A DNA stretch of 64,000 nt, from positions 14,132,745-14,196,744 of the forward strand of contig CM075102.1 of assembly GCA_037576195.1 (NCBI GenBank), written 5' to 3'. The notes below the pieces were generated by a model. That model made no database searches and was not told where the DNA came from. It saw nothing but the letters and a program-made list of their open reading frames with translations. This document shows positions 13,076-26,400 of this stretch, in pieces. How positions within the stretch are numbered: position 1 is the first letter of the stretch; each line of letters starts with the position of its first letter. A program made the position numbers and the translations under genes. The stretch is from Phytoseiulus persimilis (lineage: Eukaryota; Arthropoda; Arachnida; Mesostigmata; Phytoseiidae).

Positions 13076-13636
13076 GTGAGTGATCCGAACTGACAACGAG
13101 GACCTGAGCTAGATGAACAGGGGAAGCGAACCGAAGTCCTCCCAACAATACACTAAAAATGTTCGCAGTGTCATGTCATGTGGCGCGATGGAACTGCTGA
13201 AAAAGCTACTCAAATTTGTAAAAGACCCGGGTGCCGTCTCTTTATCGTGTGTATTTCCATTTTTTTGACCCTTACTTAGGACGACAATCCTTGGCGTCCC
13301 ACTCCTTTTGGAAGAGTTTCCGTATTGTCTGCTCCGTAGTCCTTGCTCTAAGTTCTCTGAAAGGAGCGAGAGCAACGCCGCCGTGGATTCTCCAGAGTTA
13401 TATTCTGGGAATTCTGTGGGCATTCTATCAAGTGCCTCGGCCGATGCCGTTGGAAACGTCTCCTGATTAGTTGGACGAAAGTCGTGTCGAAAAGCCTGGA
13501 ATCCAAATAGTGGTATCGTCGGAGATTCATCCCGATGCCCGCACGAATCTTCCAGATACAATCGCTCACACGAACGGCTCGACAAACTAGGGTGTGGCTG
13601 GCGAAATATGGTCAACATCCCTGTCGAAGAGAGTTT

Positions 13637-13644
13637 TTATACAG
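13637..13644. repeat. Target-site duplication, left (TTATACAG)
   Basis: This 8-bp site abuts the left end of the MITE and matches TTGTACAG at the right end in 7 of 8 bases. It fits the nTnnnnAn preference of hAT transposases. Confidence 0.8.
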
Positions 13645-14416
13645 CAGAGGTCGTCAAACTGTGTGTCGCGACACACCAGGTTGCCGAGGGTATCGCGGGG
13701 TGCCGAGGGGCAGATAGTGTTTAGGGGTGACAAGGTATGTCGAATGAGGCCGAACGACGTCTTTCTTCGTTCTGACCATACTTCGGTGATGGTTCCGCCG
13801 TTTCTTCCCTGGATTCCATGTGGGCGCTCCCGAGGTCGATCCGACCATACTTTTCAGGTGCCATGTCTCTGGGCGGAGTCGGTTTTGTGTGTGAACGCAT
13901 TTGTCTCACACCTCTCGTGAAAGAAACAAAACTGGACGTGATTCCGAAGTCGATCTGACCATATTTCTGGAAGTCTATGGAGGTGATTCCGAAGACGATC
14001 TGACAATACTTTTGGGGCCCCAAAGAGGTGGTTCCGAGGTCGATCCGACCATATCTTTCAGGTGCCATGGAGGTGATGCCAAGGTGGATCTCACCACATT
14101 TCTGGGGGTCCCCTCAATGACCTCCATAGACCCCAAGAGCTATGGTCAGATCGACCCCGAAATCACCAACATAGACCCAGAAAAGGATGGTCAGATCGAC
14201 CCCGTAATGACCTCCATGGATCCCGAAATGAATGGTCAGATCACCTCAACAGATCCCCGGAAATATGTGGAGATAGAGACGGAATCAACTTCGGAGTACG
14301 GTTAGAGCCAGACAAGGCATCCTCCGGCGCCGTTCGGCAACTTTTCGGCGAGCTCACGGCCGTGGCACCTTTCGACACCCTGGGGTGTCGATGTCGGAAA
14401 AGTTTGACGACCTCTG
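13645..14416. mobile_element. hAT-type MITE with a reversing internal tandem array
   Basis: The ends are inverted repeats: both begin CAGAGGTCGTCAAACT (16 of 16 identical) and then diverge into GC-rich sequence with GTGCCG motifs, as in many hAT elements. The element is 772 bp and is flanked by the 8-bp duplications at 13637-13644 and 14417-14424. It encodes no transposase, so it would depend on one supplied elsewhere. The interior is a tandem array described separately. It lies between the relic TMBIM exon and TMBIM gene B. Confidence 0.85.
13775..14240. repeat. Imperfect tandem array that switches strand at about 14110
   Basis: Units of roughly 45-60 bp carry the core GTCGATCTGACCATA and a GGTGATTCCGA-type link. 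From 13775 to about 14105 they run one way (for example 13953-13966, 14038-14053). From about 14118 to 14240 they appear as the reverse complement (TATGGTCAGATCGACCCC, at least three times). The array makes a large imperfect palindrome inside the MITE. Confidence 0.8.
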
Positions 14417-14424
14417 TTGTACAG
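14417..14424. repeat. Target-site duplication, right (TTGTACAG)
   Basis: This is the partner of 13637-13644, with one mismatch. Confidence 0.8.
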
Positions 14425-16189
14425 GAATAGATTTCTGACTGTTTCGCTTCCCTCTGCGAGCTCCTCGAAATTCCTCCCATGATTGACGATATCCAGCCCA
14501 TGTGATCACCGCCACGATGTTTACGGTCGTCGCCTCGAAATTGCAACAGAATCGTTGGGAGGGGAGAAACATTCGTTTCATCTCGTTGCCAGGAAAAGGG
14601 AGGCACAGAATGACACGAGATCAGGCGTATGTCTGCAAAAGACCTCAGCACCCTTTTATTAACAGGCCTGATTTCAATAGATCGACGCGCATGACGTTAG
14701 GGTTCAGAATGTCCTCGAGAATGGAATTCAGTGCACGGAATCAGCTTTCGCGAGCTGACTTCGGCCGATACGAGTCGGGGAGAACATCTGTATGATGTTG
14801 TCTACCTAGATTGCCGAGATTTCTCAACGTGAGTTTCCCTTCCCTGTGATTCCCCCTGAATATAGAAGATCCATTTTATCGAAGAGACCCTGAGTTTTGA
14901 ACATGACCTCTCGTTGCTGGCTGAGCACGCATTCAAAAACTTTTGGGGAAAACGATACTCCTGTTCGTGAGAACGTTCGCAGATATTGGTCGGATAACGG
15001 AAATCGACTGCCCTTATCCGCATGAAGGTTGATCGGAATGTCCCTGGAGAGATGATCGTCGGGACACATCGATACATTCACTGCGAGGACCCAAAGGGAG
15101 ACGCAGTTGCACCAGGGAGATTGTTGCCACCTCCTTCTCGAGACGCTCATCGACAGTTTTCCTGCTGAGGGCGATTGTAGCGTAGTCCAGGCCGCAGCAC
15201 TGGTGTTCCGCCCGACTGCTCCCGCAAGTTAGCGAAGGTAGCACAATGTTTTCGGTGAGATTGGGATGCCCCGAGACATCATTCCGTCGCAATGTGTACT
15301 GATAAAGGAGATTTCACCAATCAAACCCACTTCACGCCCAGAGACAGCTGAATATTCCCATCGATTGGAATGGAGCGGCGGAATGTGCCAAATGGCGACT
15401 TAAAGGTCCAGAGGCCAACATCAATATACGGGCCGGAAGGACTCAGCAGTTCGACAGTTGATGAGAGAGTCATTTCAGTGCCTTTTTGAGTGGAGAAGCT
15501 CACAACGTGAAGCACTTACGATTCACGAAAGAAACCGTGAGTGCGGAAACAACAATGAAAAATAGATAGGAGAGCTATAGGGCAGGAGGATGGAACGGCG
15601 GGTGTCACGCATCGTGCTAATTTCAGGGACCAGGAATCAGTTGCGGGACGACTCCATCAGCCTGCTGAATTCCACACTCTTACATTCGACTCAATTCTTC
15701 GCGGAGCTCCCGAATTCAGCCTGTGTGTGAGGGTTGCTGAACCTTATTTTCGATTCAATCATTGTAAGTTGTAGTCAAGCCCCACTGGCCGGAGACCACG
15801 TTTCGTTTCGGAGAGAGTTGGACGCTAAGCACGACCCAGGTTCAATTGCGAAGTTCCGGCTTTGTAACGGTTTCCCCACACGTCGTTGGTTTCTCTTCTT
15901 TTCAATATTCGATATTGGTCACGAAAGCAAGGAACTGCCGGTTCTCTGGAAATCACAGCGGAGATACTTCAAACGAGTTCGCTCCGAAACAGTCGAGCTC
16001 CGTAGACATGATTCCCGTGGGGCGGAGCTGGTTGTGCGAGAGAATGGCACGAAGTTGAACTCTTATTCAGCCAGTTTTTCTGTCACCCAGAGCAACTGAT
16101 ACACCGGGCGCCGCGAACATACTCCAACTGCTATCTATAATATTAAATCGAGCGATCGTGTTCGTTCCATCAAGAGCGTGGAGAACCGG
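14425..16189. other. No recognisable gene
   Basis: Several minus-strand frames between 14800 and 15515 are open for 65-110 codons, but they share no motif, and their boundaries do not form a convincing gene. Confidence 0.4.
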
Positions 16190-17708
16190 ATGAGAGGAGA
16201 GGGAACCTCCAGCGGTTTGAACATCGACATGGCAACTCAAGATGAGGAGGCCGCGATGTCGCGACACGGCTTCAAGTCATTCGAGGACAGAGCCGTTCGT
16301 CGAGGCTTCATCCGGAAGGTTTTCTGCCTTGTCGCAGCTCAGCTCACCGTAGTAACGGGTTAGTGGAATTCGACATATATGTAAGGTCCAGTTGTCTGGA
16401 TGTTCGTCCCAGCGATTGCCTTCCTCATGCTCCTCCTCGATATGTTTCCATGATCATGTCTTCCGCGGGGCTCTCGAGGTGGAATGAGTTCACGCGGTTC
16501 CCGACCTCGAAGCGAGAAAGATTGAATGGAACCGTACTGCCGGTATAACTTGACCGAATGAGGCGAAACTTGCCCTCCGCCTGAAAAACTACCGCGACTT
16601 GACTCTCACTCAGTTGGATGAACTGGCTCTTCCGACCCGCAGCCAAATATATTCAGTCTACTGGAAAGTATTCAGGAAAATATGGCAGGATAATATCCTG
16701 CCATAGAGAGCTGATCCTCTTCTTCTGAAGAATCGCAGCGTCTTGATTTCGATACTCATCGCTAAGTGTCACGCGTTGTTCATTCCAGCAAGTGTGTTGT
16801 CGACCACGCTGGTTGACAGCGTTCGCGAATATCTAACAGCCGATGGTAATTTCGGAGTGGCGATTGGTATCCTCATAGCCTCAATCGCTACTTTTTTCGT
16901 GACTGCGCTTCTGACTCTCTGTGCTCCCGACCTTTCGAAACGATATCCTGCCAACATCATCCTTCTCTTCATCATCACCGTGTCTTTGGCATCAAGTTTA
17001 TCGATCGTCAGCACCGCGTTTGAGGTCGAGGCTGTTATGATTGCGTTGGGGATCACCATTCTGTGCTGTTTCGGGGTTTTCATATTTTCATTCAACACGA
17101 AGTACGCCCTCATGGCAAGGCGCGCTGTTTTGCCTCTGTTGGGGGATTATTTGCACAGGAGTGCTGATCCCGGTGCCGTTCTCGTGCATACTGGCAATGG
17201 TAGGCAGATGTTTTTCAACTTCCTGAATCACCAACGTCAACGCCACAGCAAAAAACAACCAATGATAGAGCGGAGCTTTCGGTTCCGTTCTGATTCCCTT
17301 TGTGCTCTCACAGGTCTCAGCTGGACTCGTCGCGGTTTTCTTCATGCTGCTCCTGATTCTTGACGTCCACCGCATCATGGGCCGCTCGACCGAAAACTCT
17401 CTGTCTCCTGAAGAGTATATCGTTGGGGCTTTACAGGTGAGATTCTGTGAAGTAAATTCTCATGTCGCTCCGGTATCTCCATTCTTCGACGTTTATCCCC
17501 GTATCTGCCCGCGTTTCCAGTTGAGGTCATGACACCAGAACGAGTGAGCAAACCTTCAAGTAGAAATTCGTCATTTCAGATTTTTTCGGACATCATCTTC
17601 CTCTTCCTGGTTGTTTTCATAATAATGGCTCTGATCGCCGGCGGTGGAAAGGCAGGAGACTGTGGAGATGCAGCTTGTGGGGGAGGAGGTTGTGGATGCG
17701 GGGACTGA
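16190..17708 (+). CDS. TMBIM/lifeguard-family gene B (four exons, frame broken in exon 2)
   Basis: The exons are 16190-16358, 16789-17199, 17314-17436 and 17580-17708, with GT-AG introns at the same positions and phases as gene A. Exon 1 ends in FEDRAVRRGFIRKVF and QLTVVT. Exon 3 has LILDVHRIMG and SPEEYIVGAL, and exon 4 continues IFSDIIFLFLVVFIIMAL. Exon 2 is 411 nt against 416 in gene A. The five missing bases fall just after FSFNTKYAL, near 17107-17125, so the rest of exon 2 (GALFCLCWGI) reads in another frame. Either this is a recent pseudogene or the assembly has an error; everything else is intact. ATG 16190 and 16229 are both possible starts. Exon 4 is longer than in A and ends in a glycine- and cysteine-rich tail (CGDAACGGGGCGCGD) that I do not know from the family. 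A similar role to gene A is inferred. Confidence 0.8.
16681..16705. repeat. Perfect 12-bp palindrome with a single central base
   Basis: TATGGCAGGATA and its exact reverse complement flank one A. The palindrome lies in intron 1 of TMBIM gene B. Confidence 0.85.
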
Positions 17709-20229
17709 GGGGAAAGAGACAACACCCCAGGTTGTTACCTGTGCTGCGTCCCGGTAGGGAGTGGGGCCAGAAGGAGTCCCGAAGAACGAACGGATCGGTC
17801 GCAGCAGCGCTTCGAGTCGCCTCCGTAGGAGCTTCGATCATTCCCAATGACCAAGACTGATGCGACGATGGCGCGAATCTCGCACATTCTGATATCATCC
17901 AGGTGACACGGTGGATCGAACGTCCAGGGCTCTTGTAGATCGCTTGTGACAAAATATAGCAACAATCCATCCTGCTGAATATGGGCTGCACTATCTGGGC
18001 TTGACGGAATTGGCAGGGATGTCAGGGACTGCGGAATGCTACTCATTTGAGTGGAATACCAAGACGCTCAAACATGCCGAAGCACGAGCGTGGCTATAGA
18101 AATCCTACTCACAATCGTCGCTCCAATAGCGAATTGGGGGATGGATCAGTTGATTCGTGAATTAGCTGAACCTGAATCGACCGAAGACTCTCGATACTTC
18201 CAGGTCGGATGAAGTGAAAGCACTGCATCCTGGATGGACGCAGGGTAACCAGCGGTTGTTGGACCTCAGCGTCGCCTCGGATGGAGGTCAAACCCTCTCG
18301 AACCAGGTGGGACTCCGCGAAGCTTTATTTCACGCGGTATTTCACAAGGGATGATTCGTAGGTTTCGAACAATTCCGGCTCCTGCTTGTCTTCTGTTGTG
18401 GGCCACTAGAAGTCCAGAGCAGACCGGGCGGTGGACATCTCTGTCCCAGATGTATCGACTCGACATTCAGAACATATTCAAGGTCACGCGAAAAGCTCTC
18501 TTGTTTCAACTCGCATGGCGAGGAACTGTTATGATTTCACAGAACCAATCTCTAACTCTAACATAAACAACATTTGCAGATCACGTCCGATCCGCTGATA
18601 ATTGTTGAGGTTCGGGCCTTTGAGAGTTTAATGTTCAGTCGTCCTGAGTCGGGTCTTAAGCAAATGGCACGAGGAAATCTGCTCATTGGCGAAGACAACG
18701 TTCGATCATCACACCTCCCCCTCAGATTCCTCAGATCCAAAGAACTCATTCCTTTCTCGACTTCCCGGAAAGAATCACTCAAAGAGTTGTTTTCAGCGAA
18801 ACCGCTCAAGAACCAAACTTGTATGAACGAGACTGATTCTCTGGAATAATTCGCCGCGATCTGGAAACCTGGCTGAGTGAGAGGAGTAGAAATCAAGCGC
18901 ATCTTGCTCCCGGAACTCTCAGCGTGCTGTGAAGAGCGATCTTCATTTCCAGCCACCCCTAACTTGATCGATCACCCGAATTCTCGTTGCAGACCCTGAG
19001 AGTCAGTTATCTGGAGAGGCGAACACTTCGCTCGTTCAGGCTCTCCTCACCATGAGCGCCGATACTGAGGTCGTGCGTTCATCAGTCTAAAAAGCGTCTT
19101 GAAGTGGTCAGAGTTGACCTTGTAACGAATCTCACAAGAAGTCGCAGGAGATATTCTTGACGGAGATGGCAGGAGGAGTGGCGTCCCAGAGTAACTGTTG
19201 AGAACGGCTCACCTGTTCTTCAGATTGCCGACTGGCGATGCATATGTTCGAAAATCGATCGGACGCGTCGCTAGGCGAGGCAGACTCTCAAAAACATCGT
19301 GTCCAGGAATTCGGTAAGAGTTTCAACGGTGTAGCGCCGAACTCAGCGGCCGCAATGGGTTTCAGCGGAAACCGTGAAAGTCGTAGAAAAAAATGAAAAA
19401 GACGGAAACAATGGTTTGGAGTGATGTATTGTATGGAATACCGTTCAAGGATCTCTCCGGATATTTCGATTCGACTCGGGGGTTATGCTCGTCCAGATGT
19501 TCGTCGCACTCGCGGAAAATGTCAGCCGCTCACGCTCCGAATGCATCTCGACTTGATTATCTGTGGACCATACACGAATTGAAGACCATGAGTCTCAAGG
19601 ATTTCCAGCATTGAGCGGCTGAGTTTTCAATATATAGGACCGAATGCATGACGTGCAGTAGCTCGCGCTTCCCCGACACCTGCCGTTCCGAACATGGAGT
19701 CACTTGGGACCCGTATGCGTGTAGCGCTCATTCACGGCTGTCCGAAGCTACTCCCCGGGACACCCAGGATACCGTCCGATAGCTACGATAGAGGATCGTA
19801 TCCTACGGTGGGTCTGATCCAAACAGACCGATCCTTCCACTTCGTTCCTTGAGATGGATCCGGAAATTCCTCTCGAACTCGAACCGAACTCATACTCTTT
19901 GGTTACAGCTTCAGAAGTTCATCGCTGCTCTGAGTCTGAGTTCCTGAAGGTATGTTGAAGGGTGGAAGTGACATTTCTCGAGGAATCGGGATGTGCAACA
20001 GTAATACTCGAAGGCGGATTCCTCATTGCGGGGACCTCAAGGCACTCCAATCGAAACATGTCCGCTCAAGTTCCCTCGGAACCGTTTTCTCAAAACCGAT
20101 TCCTCGAGACTGTTCCCCCGACCACAAGTCCTCTTCTAGTTGCGAAACCCTCCCAGTGAGCGTCGCGTCTATGTAACGCGCGGGGTAGAGATGAATCGAG
20201 CTGAGAAATCGGGAAGAAACGTTGAGTCG

Positions 20230-20255
20230 GCCGACCATAGGCGCTTATGGTCGGC
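20230..20255. repeat. Perfect 10-bp hairpin
   Basis: GCCGACCATA and TATGGTCGGC enclose a 6-nt loop. No gene is near. Confidence 0.8.
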
Positions 20256-22211
20256 TACGACAATCACGCTGCTGGAATTTGGGCTTCATTCTGTGATGAT
20301 CCTGATCTGGCCATATAGCAACTCGAATCATTCGTTCCGAGACCTGTCGTCGATACGAGATCGGCTAGAACTTCGTTAGGATTACGTATAGACTATGATT
20401 TTGAACGAGTATGATTCTCATAATATCACTCGAGCTTGGAGGTTTAGGCTGTGCGCACCAATCTACTGAGTTTCGGCAAAACCCGAGTTTCGCGTGAATT
20501 CTCAAGCTGCTTAGGTGGTGCCTAAAACGCCCGCATTTCGCCTGAAACTCCTCGATTTCCCTGCCCCTAATTATCTTGTCGTCTCACTCAGCTATCCTCC
20601 TCTGCATTCTCAAGAATGTTCCAGTGGGAGTCGTTTCAGGACTGCTCGAACTGTCCTCAGAATTTATCGGCCGTGCTCGACAAAGAATCAGGCTGAGCGT
20701 GGTTCATACTTCATCTAGAGCGCCTGGATTCCACTTGAGCTCCACCCTGAACGCTTAGATTTCACCTGGATTCCGCCCAGACTTTTTTTTTTCTTTTTCT
20801 GTTGCTTCGTATTTTGTAGAGTCGGTCTGAGAGTCCCTCCGGATACCAGAGATCGCGCTGTGGGGGCTACTCTGGGTATGAGATGTTCCCTCTAAAAACA
20901 CACCCATCTCCGCCTTGTGGAAGCCGGGGACTCGACCCGCAAGGAGCCGCGCGGCATTGCTTCCGAACTCCCGTTGGCGCTGCATGCAGAGCATCACATA
21001 CTACATGTCTGCGTTGTTGACTTCTCATCCGTCTAGGCTTGAGCGAATAGAACGCCTCACTTTCGGCCCCCTGAACTTCCAAGCTCTAATTAATACATAT
21101 ATGTAGGAAGATACAAATGGGGTCTCAAGGAGTGACCCGAGGTCATATAAGAGTCATACTGGCGACTATACTTCCCTAAGCAGAATACAGAAGATTCAAC
21201 ATTCCCTCAACACGGCCCGCTCCCCGAGTTCCCGTTCGGGAGCGCAGCGGCACGAAATTAGATTTTCTATCTCGCATCGATCACGGAGTCCATAACCTAA
21301 CGTCCGCGGAGGTTAACTCCGGCGGCTGTTCTGATCTGTTGAGCGCATGCTCCAGCTTTTCCTTCATAGTTTGTCAGTATATGATCAGTCTCGGAGGACC
21401 GTGTGATTCAGTCGGACAGCAAGATTGTCTCAGAGTATTGTCCATAAAAACTAGGATTCTGGTCGAGAATCGGTTTCGGACCCAGAGGCACGAGCTCGCA
21501 CCGATTTCCAATGAGTTCGAGACTGTTTCCGGGCGAGTCTCAAGTGAAACCCAGGCTGGATACCGATTCTTAAGTTTGATCTAGTTCCTGTCGAACACAC
21601 TTACCAGCAGCGTAGCGAGGGAAGGGGGCTGCCCGCCCTAGACATCATGTCTTAGGGCCATCTCAATGCGTCTCCATGTATGGTACTTTGGGTAGCTTGA
21701 GTTCTCCGTGGCAACGTTCAGCCCATTTCGTTTCTGCCTCAGATCACGGAACAATCCTCATGAAAAGTGGCTCCTGAGAGCTGCTCAAGTTCATCTATCG
21801 ACTCAGCTTGAATATCTATGTTCCAAATAATGTGATAAACCTCGCGACTTTCTAACTATCGGCAAAGATTCTACCGCCCGCGGGGTCCACCATGTAACTA
21901 GTCTAGTTATGGCCATTGTTGAGATGAACAGCGAAAACAGCAAGCAGACATGTCTCTGACAGCGCTGGAGGATTTCAACTGTCGATCTGACAACGTGCGA
22001 CCGGGAGACTTCTCGCGTTCATTTGTACACACGTTTGAGTACAACAGGTCGACAAGAACCTATTCCCGGCTGACCGAACGGAATATTCGTGGGCAACGTA
22101 CGGACGAAGTAGTGATCAACATCGGCGGGACATGCGCGTTCCCAGATCAGAGCGTTCAGCTGTGACCGGAATCTGCAAAGTGGAGTGTGAACAGATGAGA
22201 AGTACCAAGAT

Positions 22212-22234
22212 GAGCACTCGAGGAACGAGTGCTC
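22212..22234. repeat. Perfect 9-bp hairpin
   Basis: GAGCACTCG and CGAGTGCTC enclose a 5-nt loop. No gene is near. Confidence 0.75.
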
Positions 22235-23321
22235 CTCCAACAGCCCTCGTACGATTCTCTCCGGGACATCTAACGCTAGCATGATGATCCCTGGATTACG
22301 CAGGGATTCAGTTCGGAGAATTACTGGTTTCTTGACGATTCTCTCCATCGATAAGACTGCAATCAGATTGCGTTGCTTTCGAAGATCCGGATCTCGACCT
22401 AACCCGTCCCAGAGGGGTCTCCGACACCGATCTGAAACAAGTCACTGGCTCCGAATTGACTCAGTTCAATAAACGCATCCACCATCAATCAAGCCGGCTC
22501 CAGCAGCCGGAAGAGACACGGGTTCGGGAACCGTATGTGTGGCGGACGGATCGTCAACCTCTACAGCGAAAGGGGCGAGGTGAAATGGTTCATGATGGAA
22601 AAACATCATAAAGTTGTTCTCGGCATTCCCCGGAGTGATTGGGATTCCCGACTAGCTCGCCGGAATACCGCTGAGAGCAGCGAGAAGCAACCTTGGGTCT
22701 CAATATTGAAGTTCCGTCGTCCGGCTCGGCTCTCGTACTCATCTGACGATGATTGTTCTGATATTTTCATCGACCTCTGGTTCCACTCGGGCATCTTCTC
22801 AATCGATCGCGTCATACGCATTCGGTCGCTCGGATGTCGAGTTCTCTCCACGTGCAGTTCCGGGATGTCGAAGCTGCGGACTCGGGTTCGTGAACAAAGA
22901 GAAAACTCGAAGGCCTCTGAGACTGTGCCCAGCTTGGACGTTCCAGCTCGGCTCAGAAACGTTCCAACAGCCCGCGGTCGACTTTGGGTGGAAGTCCTAT
23001 AGCATCAGGGGGAATGCCGCTCGCGTGCGAATGCGGCGCACAGTGGTCCGAAAATGCTCAAAAACGCGGCCAGATCCTGGAACGTTCATTTATATTGTGT
23101 CTGTGTACTTGAACTCCTGGATGTAAAATTTGCCATGTGCCTCACCCAGTCTAATGCCCCATTGTAATGGCGGATTTCTACAGATTTTTTGGGTGAAATG
23201 TCAAAATATTGTCGCCCCCCCCCCCTCTTTCTTCAAGAGAAGAAAGGAGACGAACCTCGCATGCAAACGTACACTGTCGACCTCAAGCAGTGCGGACCCA
23301 TGGTTTTGGATGTGAAGTCGG

Positions 23322-23400
23322 ATGAGGTCGATCCAACGCTGACGTTGCCCCAGGAGTCGCAGGAGTTTCCAGGGTGCCGAGGTATGCCGCAGCCGTTCGG
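23322..23400. mobile_element. Possible fragment of the hAT MITE family
   Basis: The order GAGGTCGATCCAAC, then CCAGGGTGCCGAGG, then TGCCGCAG parallels the left ends of the MITEs at 13645 and 58952. I could not find a matching right end or a target duplication, so it may be a truncated copy. Confidence 0.35.
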
Positions 23401-26400
23401 GCCCTGTATCTCTAGGGCCGCGCGGAACCGTGCTAGCACGGACAGAGTCAGATCCTATGGACAAGGTTATGGTCTGCTCCTCTCTGCTATTCGACTAGGG
23501 CGATTGATGTCCGTTGGTCCTGAAGTTTTTTTTCTGGCGACACGTCGATGGGTCACATCACAGTCCAAGCAGACAGACACACTGACTACGCGCTGTTCAG
23601 CCGGAGTCGAGTTCGCACCGGGTCTTCTATTGAAAATCGAGCAAGTCAGGGAACCACATGGGATTGGTGTGCTACAAAGGTGACCGCCTCTGCTATTTTA
23701 GCTGCATATCCCTCAAAGAACTGTCTGAACAACAATCAGAACTTCAAAAGTCTCGGAATAATCACGTAGCTCAGACTGAACGGAGAATGATCCCACGCAT
23801 CATTCGCACGTCATTTGACGTACGAAATTCATCCGCTTTTGAAGCCGTACAACGTTGGTTCTGACGCACAGAGGACTCCCGTGTTTCTTGAAATCTTTCA
23901 AATCCACGGTGAAGTCTTGTTTCCGATTCCAGTGCTAATGCGACGAGCGTAAGTGAGTCTACAGCATTCATTCGCCAACCCCCACGAGAATCTGCTAGAT
24001 TGGCATGGATAACTCAGAGGAAGATCTCTCATCAAAATAAAACTGGATTTGTCCCTGCGATCACGTATTTCCCATGAACCCGAGGATGCCGCGACAAATA
24101 CCTGAATTTTCGAGGCGAGTGAAGCGGCAAGCTTATCCGTCACTGGGTCAGCTCTGGGAGATCGGTCCAGGTGAAGAAATCTAGAACTTCCATGAAAGAT
24201 CACAAGCGCTCAGAGAGTGTCGTTGGGATATTTCGCCTGCGGACGAACGAACTCGTTTCGGTTGCTCCACCAACTTCTGGTGGTCCGGTGAACGACGGGA
24301 AAGGAACAGTTTCAGTAGCTCTTGAGGATTCTATGAGGGCTGGCTCAAAGTTTTTCGGAAACTCTCGAAAGGTCCATGATGGCAGCGCGCAACGGCGCAA
24401 TCCAAACGGGTATTTGTAGAGAAGAATTTCAGGCACGAATGCAGTGTTTGCGACCGCAATTTGTTTGACCGGCGTGATTTGAGAGCGGTCAACTCAGAGG
24501 CAGCGGATTCCTCAAGTTAATGTTTCCCGTTGAAGACTCCTCTGTATTCGAACTATGCAGCAATTGCTCTGAATTTTGTGGAAAGGGAACCAATCCTACG
24601 ATGAGCAGCTCCAATGGTTATGTGAATCGCCCAAGCCGTCAGATTCATCGGAAGTGAATCCGTTGACTGAGCGCTTGATCTCACCTCGGGTCTCTTTCAT
24701 GCAAATCCGTCACTTACGCTATGAAGGCTGTTACTGGATCGCTGGTCGAATCATAGAATACCTGGTTTATTACAACACAACGGTCACGAGTTATTCCCCT
24801 CATTCCCCTCCACATATCTCATAATCCCCCGTGGTCTAGTACCGAACGACGGAGAGAATATGCGTTCTATTGCCATTAGTACGTCAGAAGTCAGTAGGAG
24901 TGATTGGAGCGGAGTAGCTGATGAAAATGAACGCCACACGGCTACGAAGAATATTTGAATCTGGGTCCGAGACGTGATACAAAACAAGCATCGATGCAGC
25001 GATACAAAACCTGAATCGATCCCTTCGCTAAACGGGGAATACAACTCGAGATTTGATTGAAGATCCCGACTCCGCAGAAGAACTGATCGATACCGATCGA
25101 GCTCTCTTCGAAGCGATTTCGCAATTCGGTGGGTTCCGGGGTACTCCGCCAGACAGGATAGATAACCGGACACACCAGCACTCCGAAATAGTGACCGCAA
25201 AGCACCGTAGAGGACACCAGCGACCCCACATGCCGCCTGCTGCAAACGAGGGTCGCATCTCCAACAATTTCTTGTCTGTTTACTCCAGTGAGGAAAATGA
25301 ATTTGATGCGGTCGTTTTTTCAATGTCATTACACTCGTATGAGCTTTGAGTCAAGTTGATCGGATCAAATGGATCGTCTCGATCTGGATGGATGCATCCG
25401 AGACAGCAACCTGGAGTTCTTGTGAGATATCGACCGTCCTGTTCAAATTCCGTGGATTCCTGTTCTGGGGATCTTCAGGCTCCGAGTCTCGCTTGGAAAG
25501 TAGCGTCTCGTGGCCGTTCTGCCATTTTTTTTTTCTTAATATCAGTGGTCAAAACCACAAATCTCTTCAAGTTTGTTCAAGGACCTCGGGTTCGATGTCG
25601 GGCTCTCCCTCGTCAGGTCTCTCAAGCTGAAACAGGAATTGGCTGAGATCTAAGTTGTCTTTGGCTCTCATAGAACATCTCATCGGTGAAAATCGCCGAC
25701 TGCAGCTTTTTACCACCAGCTGGGACGCCCCCTTTAGGTCTGTTTCTAGATTCGGGTGGGAAAAGTCCGGAGCGATCGAACGTCGTTGGAGATGAGCATT
25801 GTAGTCAGACTAGCCAGCGAGCTCAACAAGTTTCAGGACAACCCGGAAGCTAGCGAACCTTCATGAGAATTCTGTCGAACCACTGGATGAACAGAATAAC
25901 TTGTGCGGAGAGGCATCCAATTGAGAGTTCCACGAGTTCCCGGTGCCGTCGAGTCCCGCTGAAGTTGAGACGATCGGCCGTATCTCTTCTTGAGTGCTGT
26001 ATTGACTTTGCCGAGGACAGGGGCTGGAGTTTTGTAAGCATTGAAACGGACGGAAGAAAAACAGACGGAACACGAGAGCAAGCGGAAAGTGTCGGCGCAT
26101 CGATCCCTTTCGGCGCCAGTTCGGAATCGGATCCTGAAATCTCGAGAGCGATAGGGACAGAGTCTCGAGCTCGGATCGAAAACGTTGCGGTTTCGAATAT
26201 CGGCGACGTTGTTCCGCCTCCAGTTTCAAGAGCAGTGCCTCCAGGAGATGTTTTCTTCCTCTCATTTACCCCGATGTCGAGTCTAACACGCTCGAGCGAA
26301 TTGAAAATAAGTCTCGGAACCATCTTCCGACACTCGCGAGGAGCGTTCGATAGTGTTTTTATTCAACCCGAAACCACGTCAGCACGTTGTATGGATAGCC

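Larger units (their letters stand above)
17709..23321. other. No recognisable gene
   Basis: About 5.6 kb has only short, unconserved frames. Two tight hairpins are present, at 20230-20255 and 22212-22234. At 21606-21640 a short GC-rich motif (CAGCGTAGCGAGGG) resembles others at 28765 and 45618 and may be a decayed repeat end. Confidence 0.4.
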
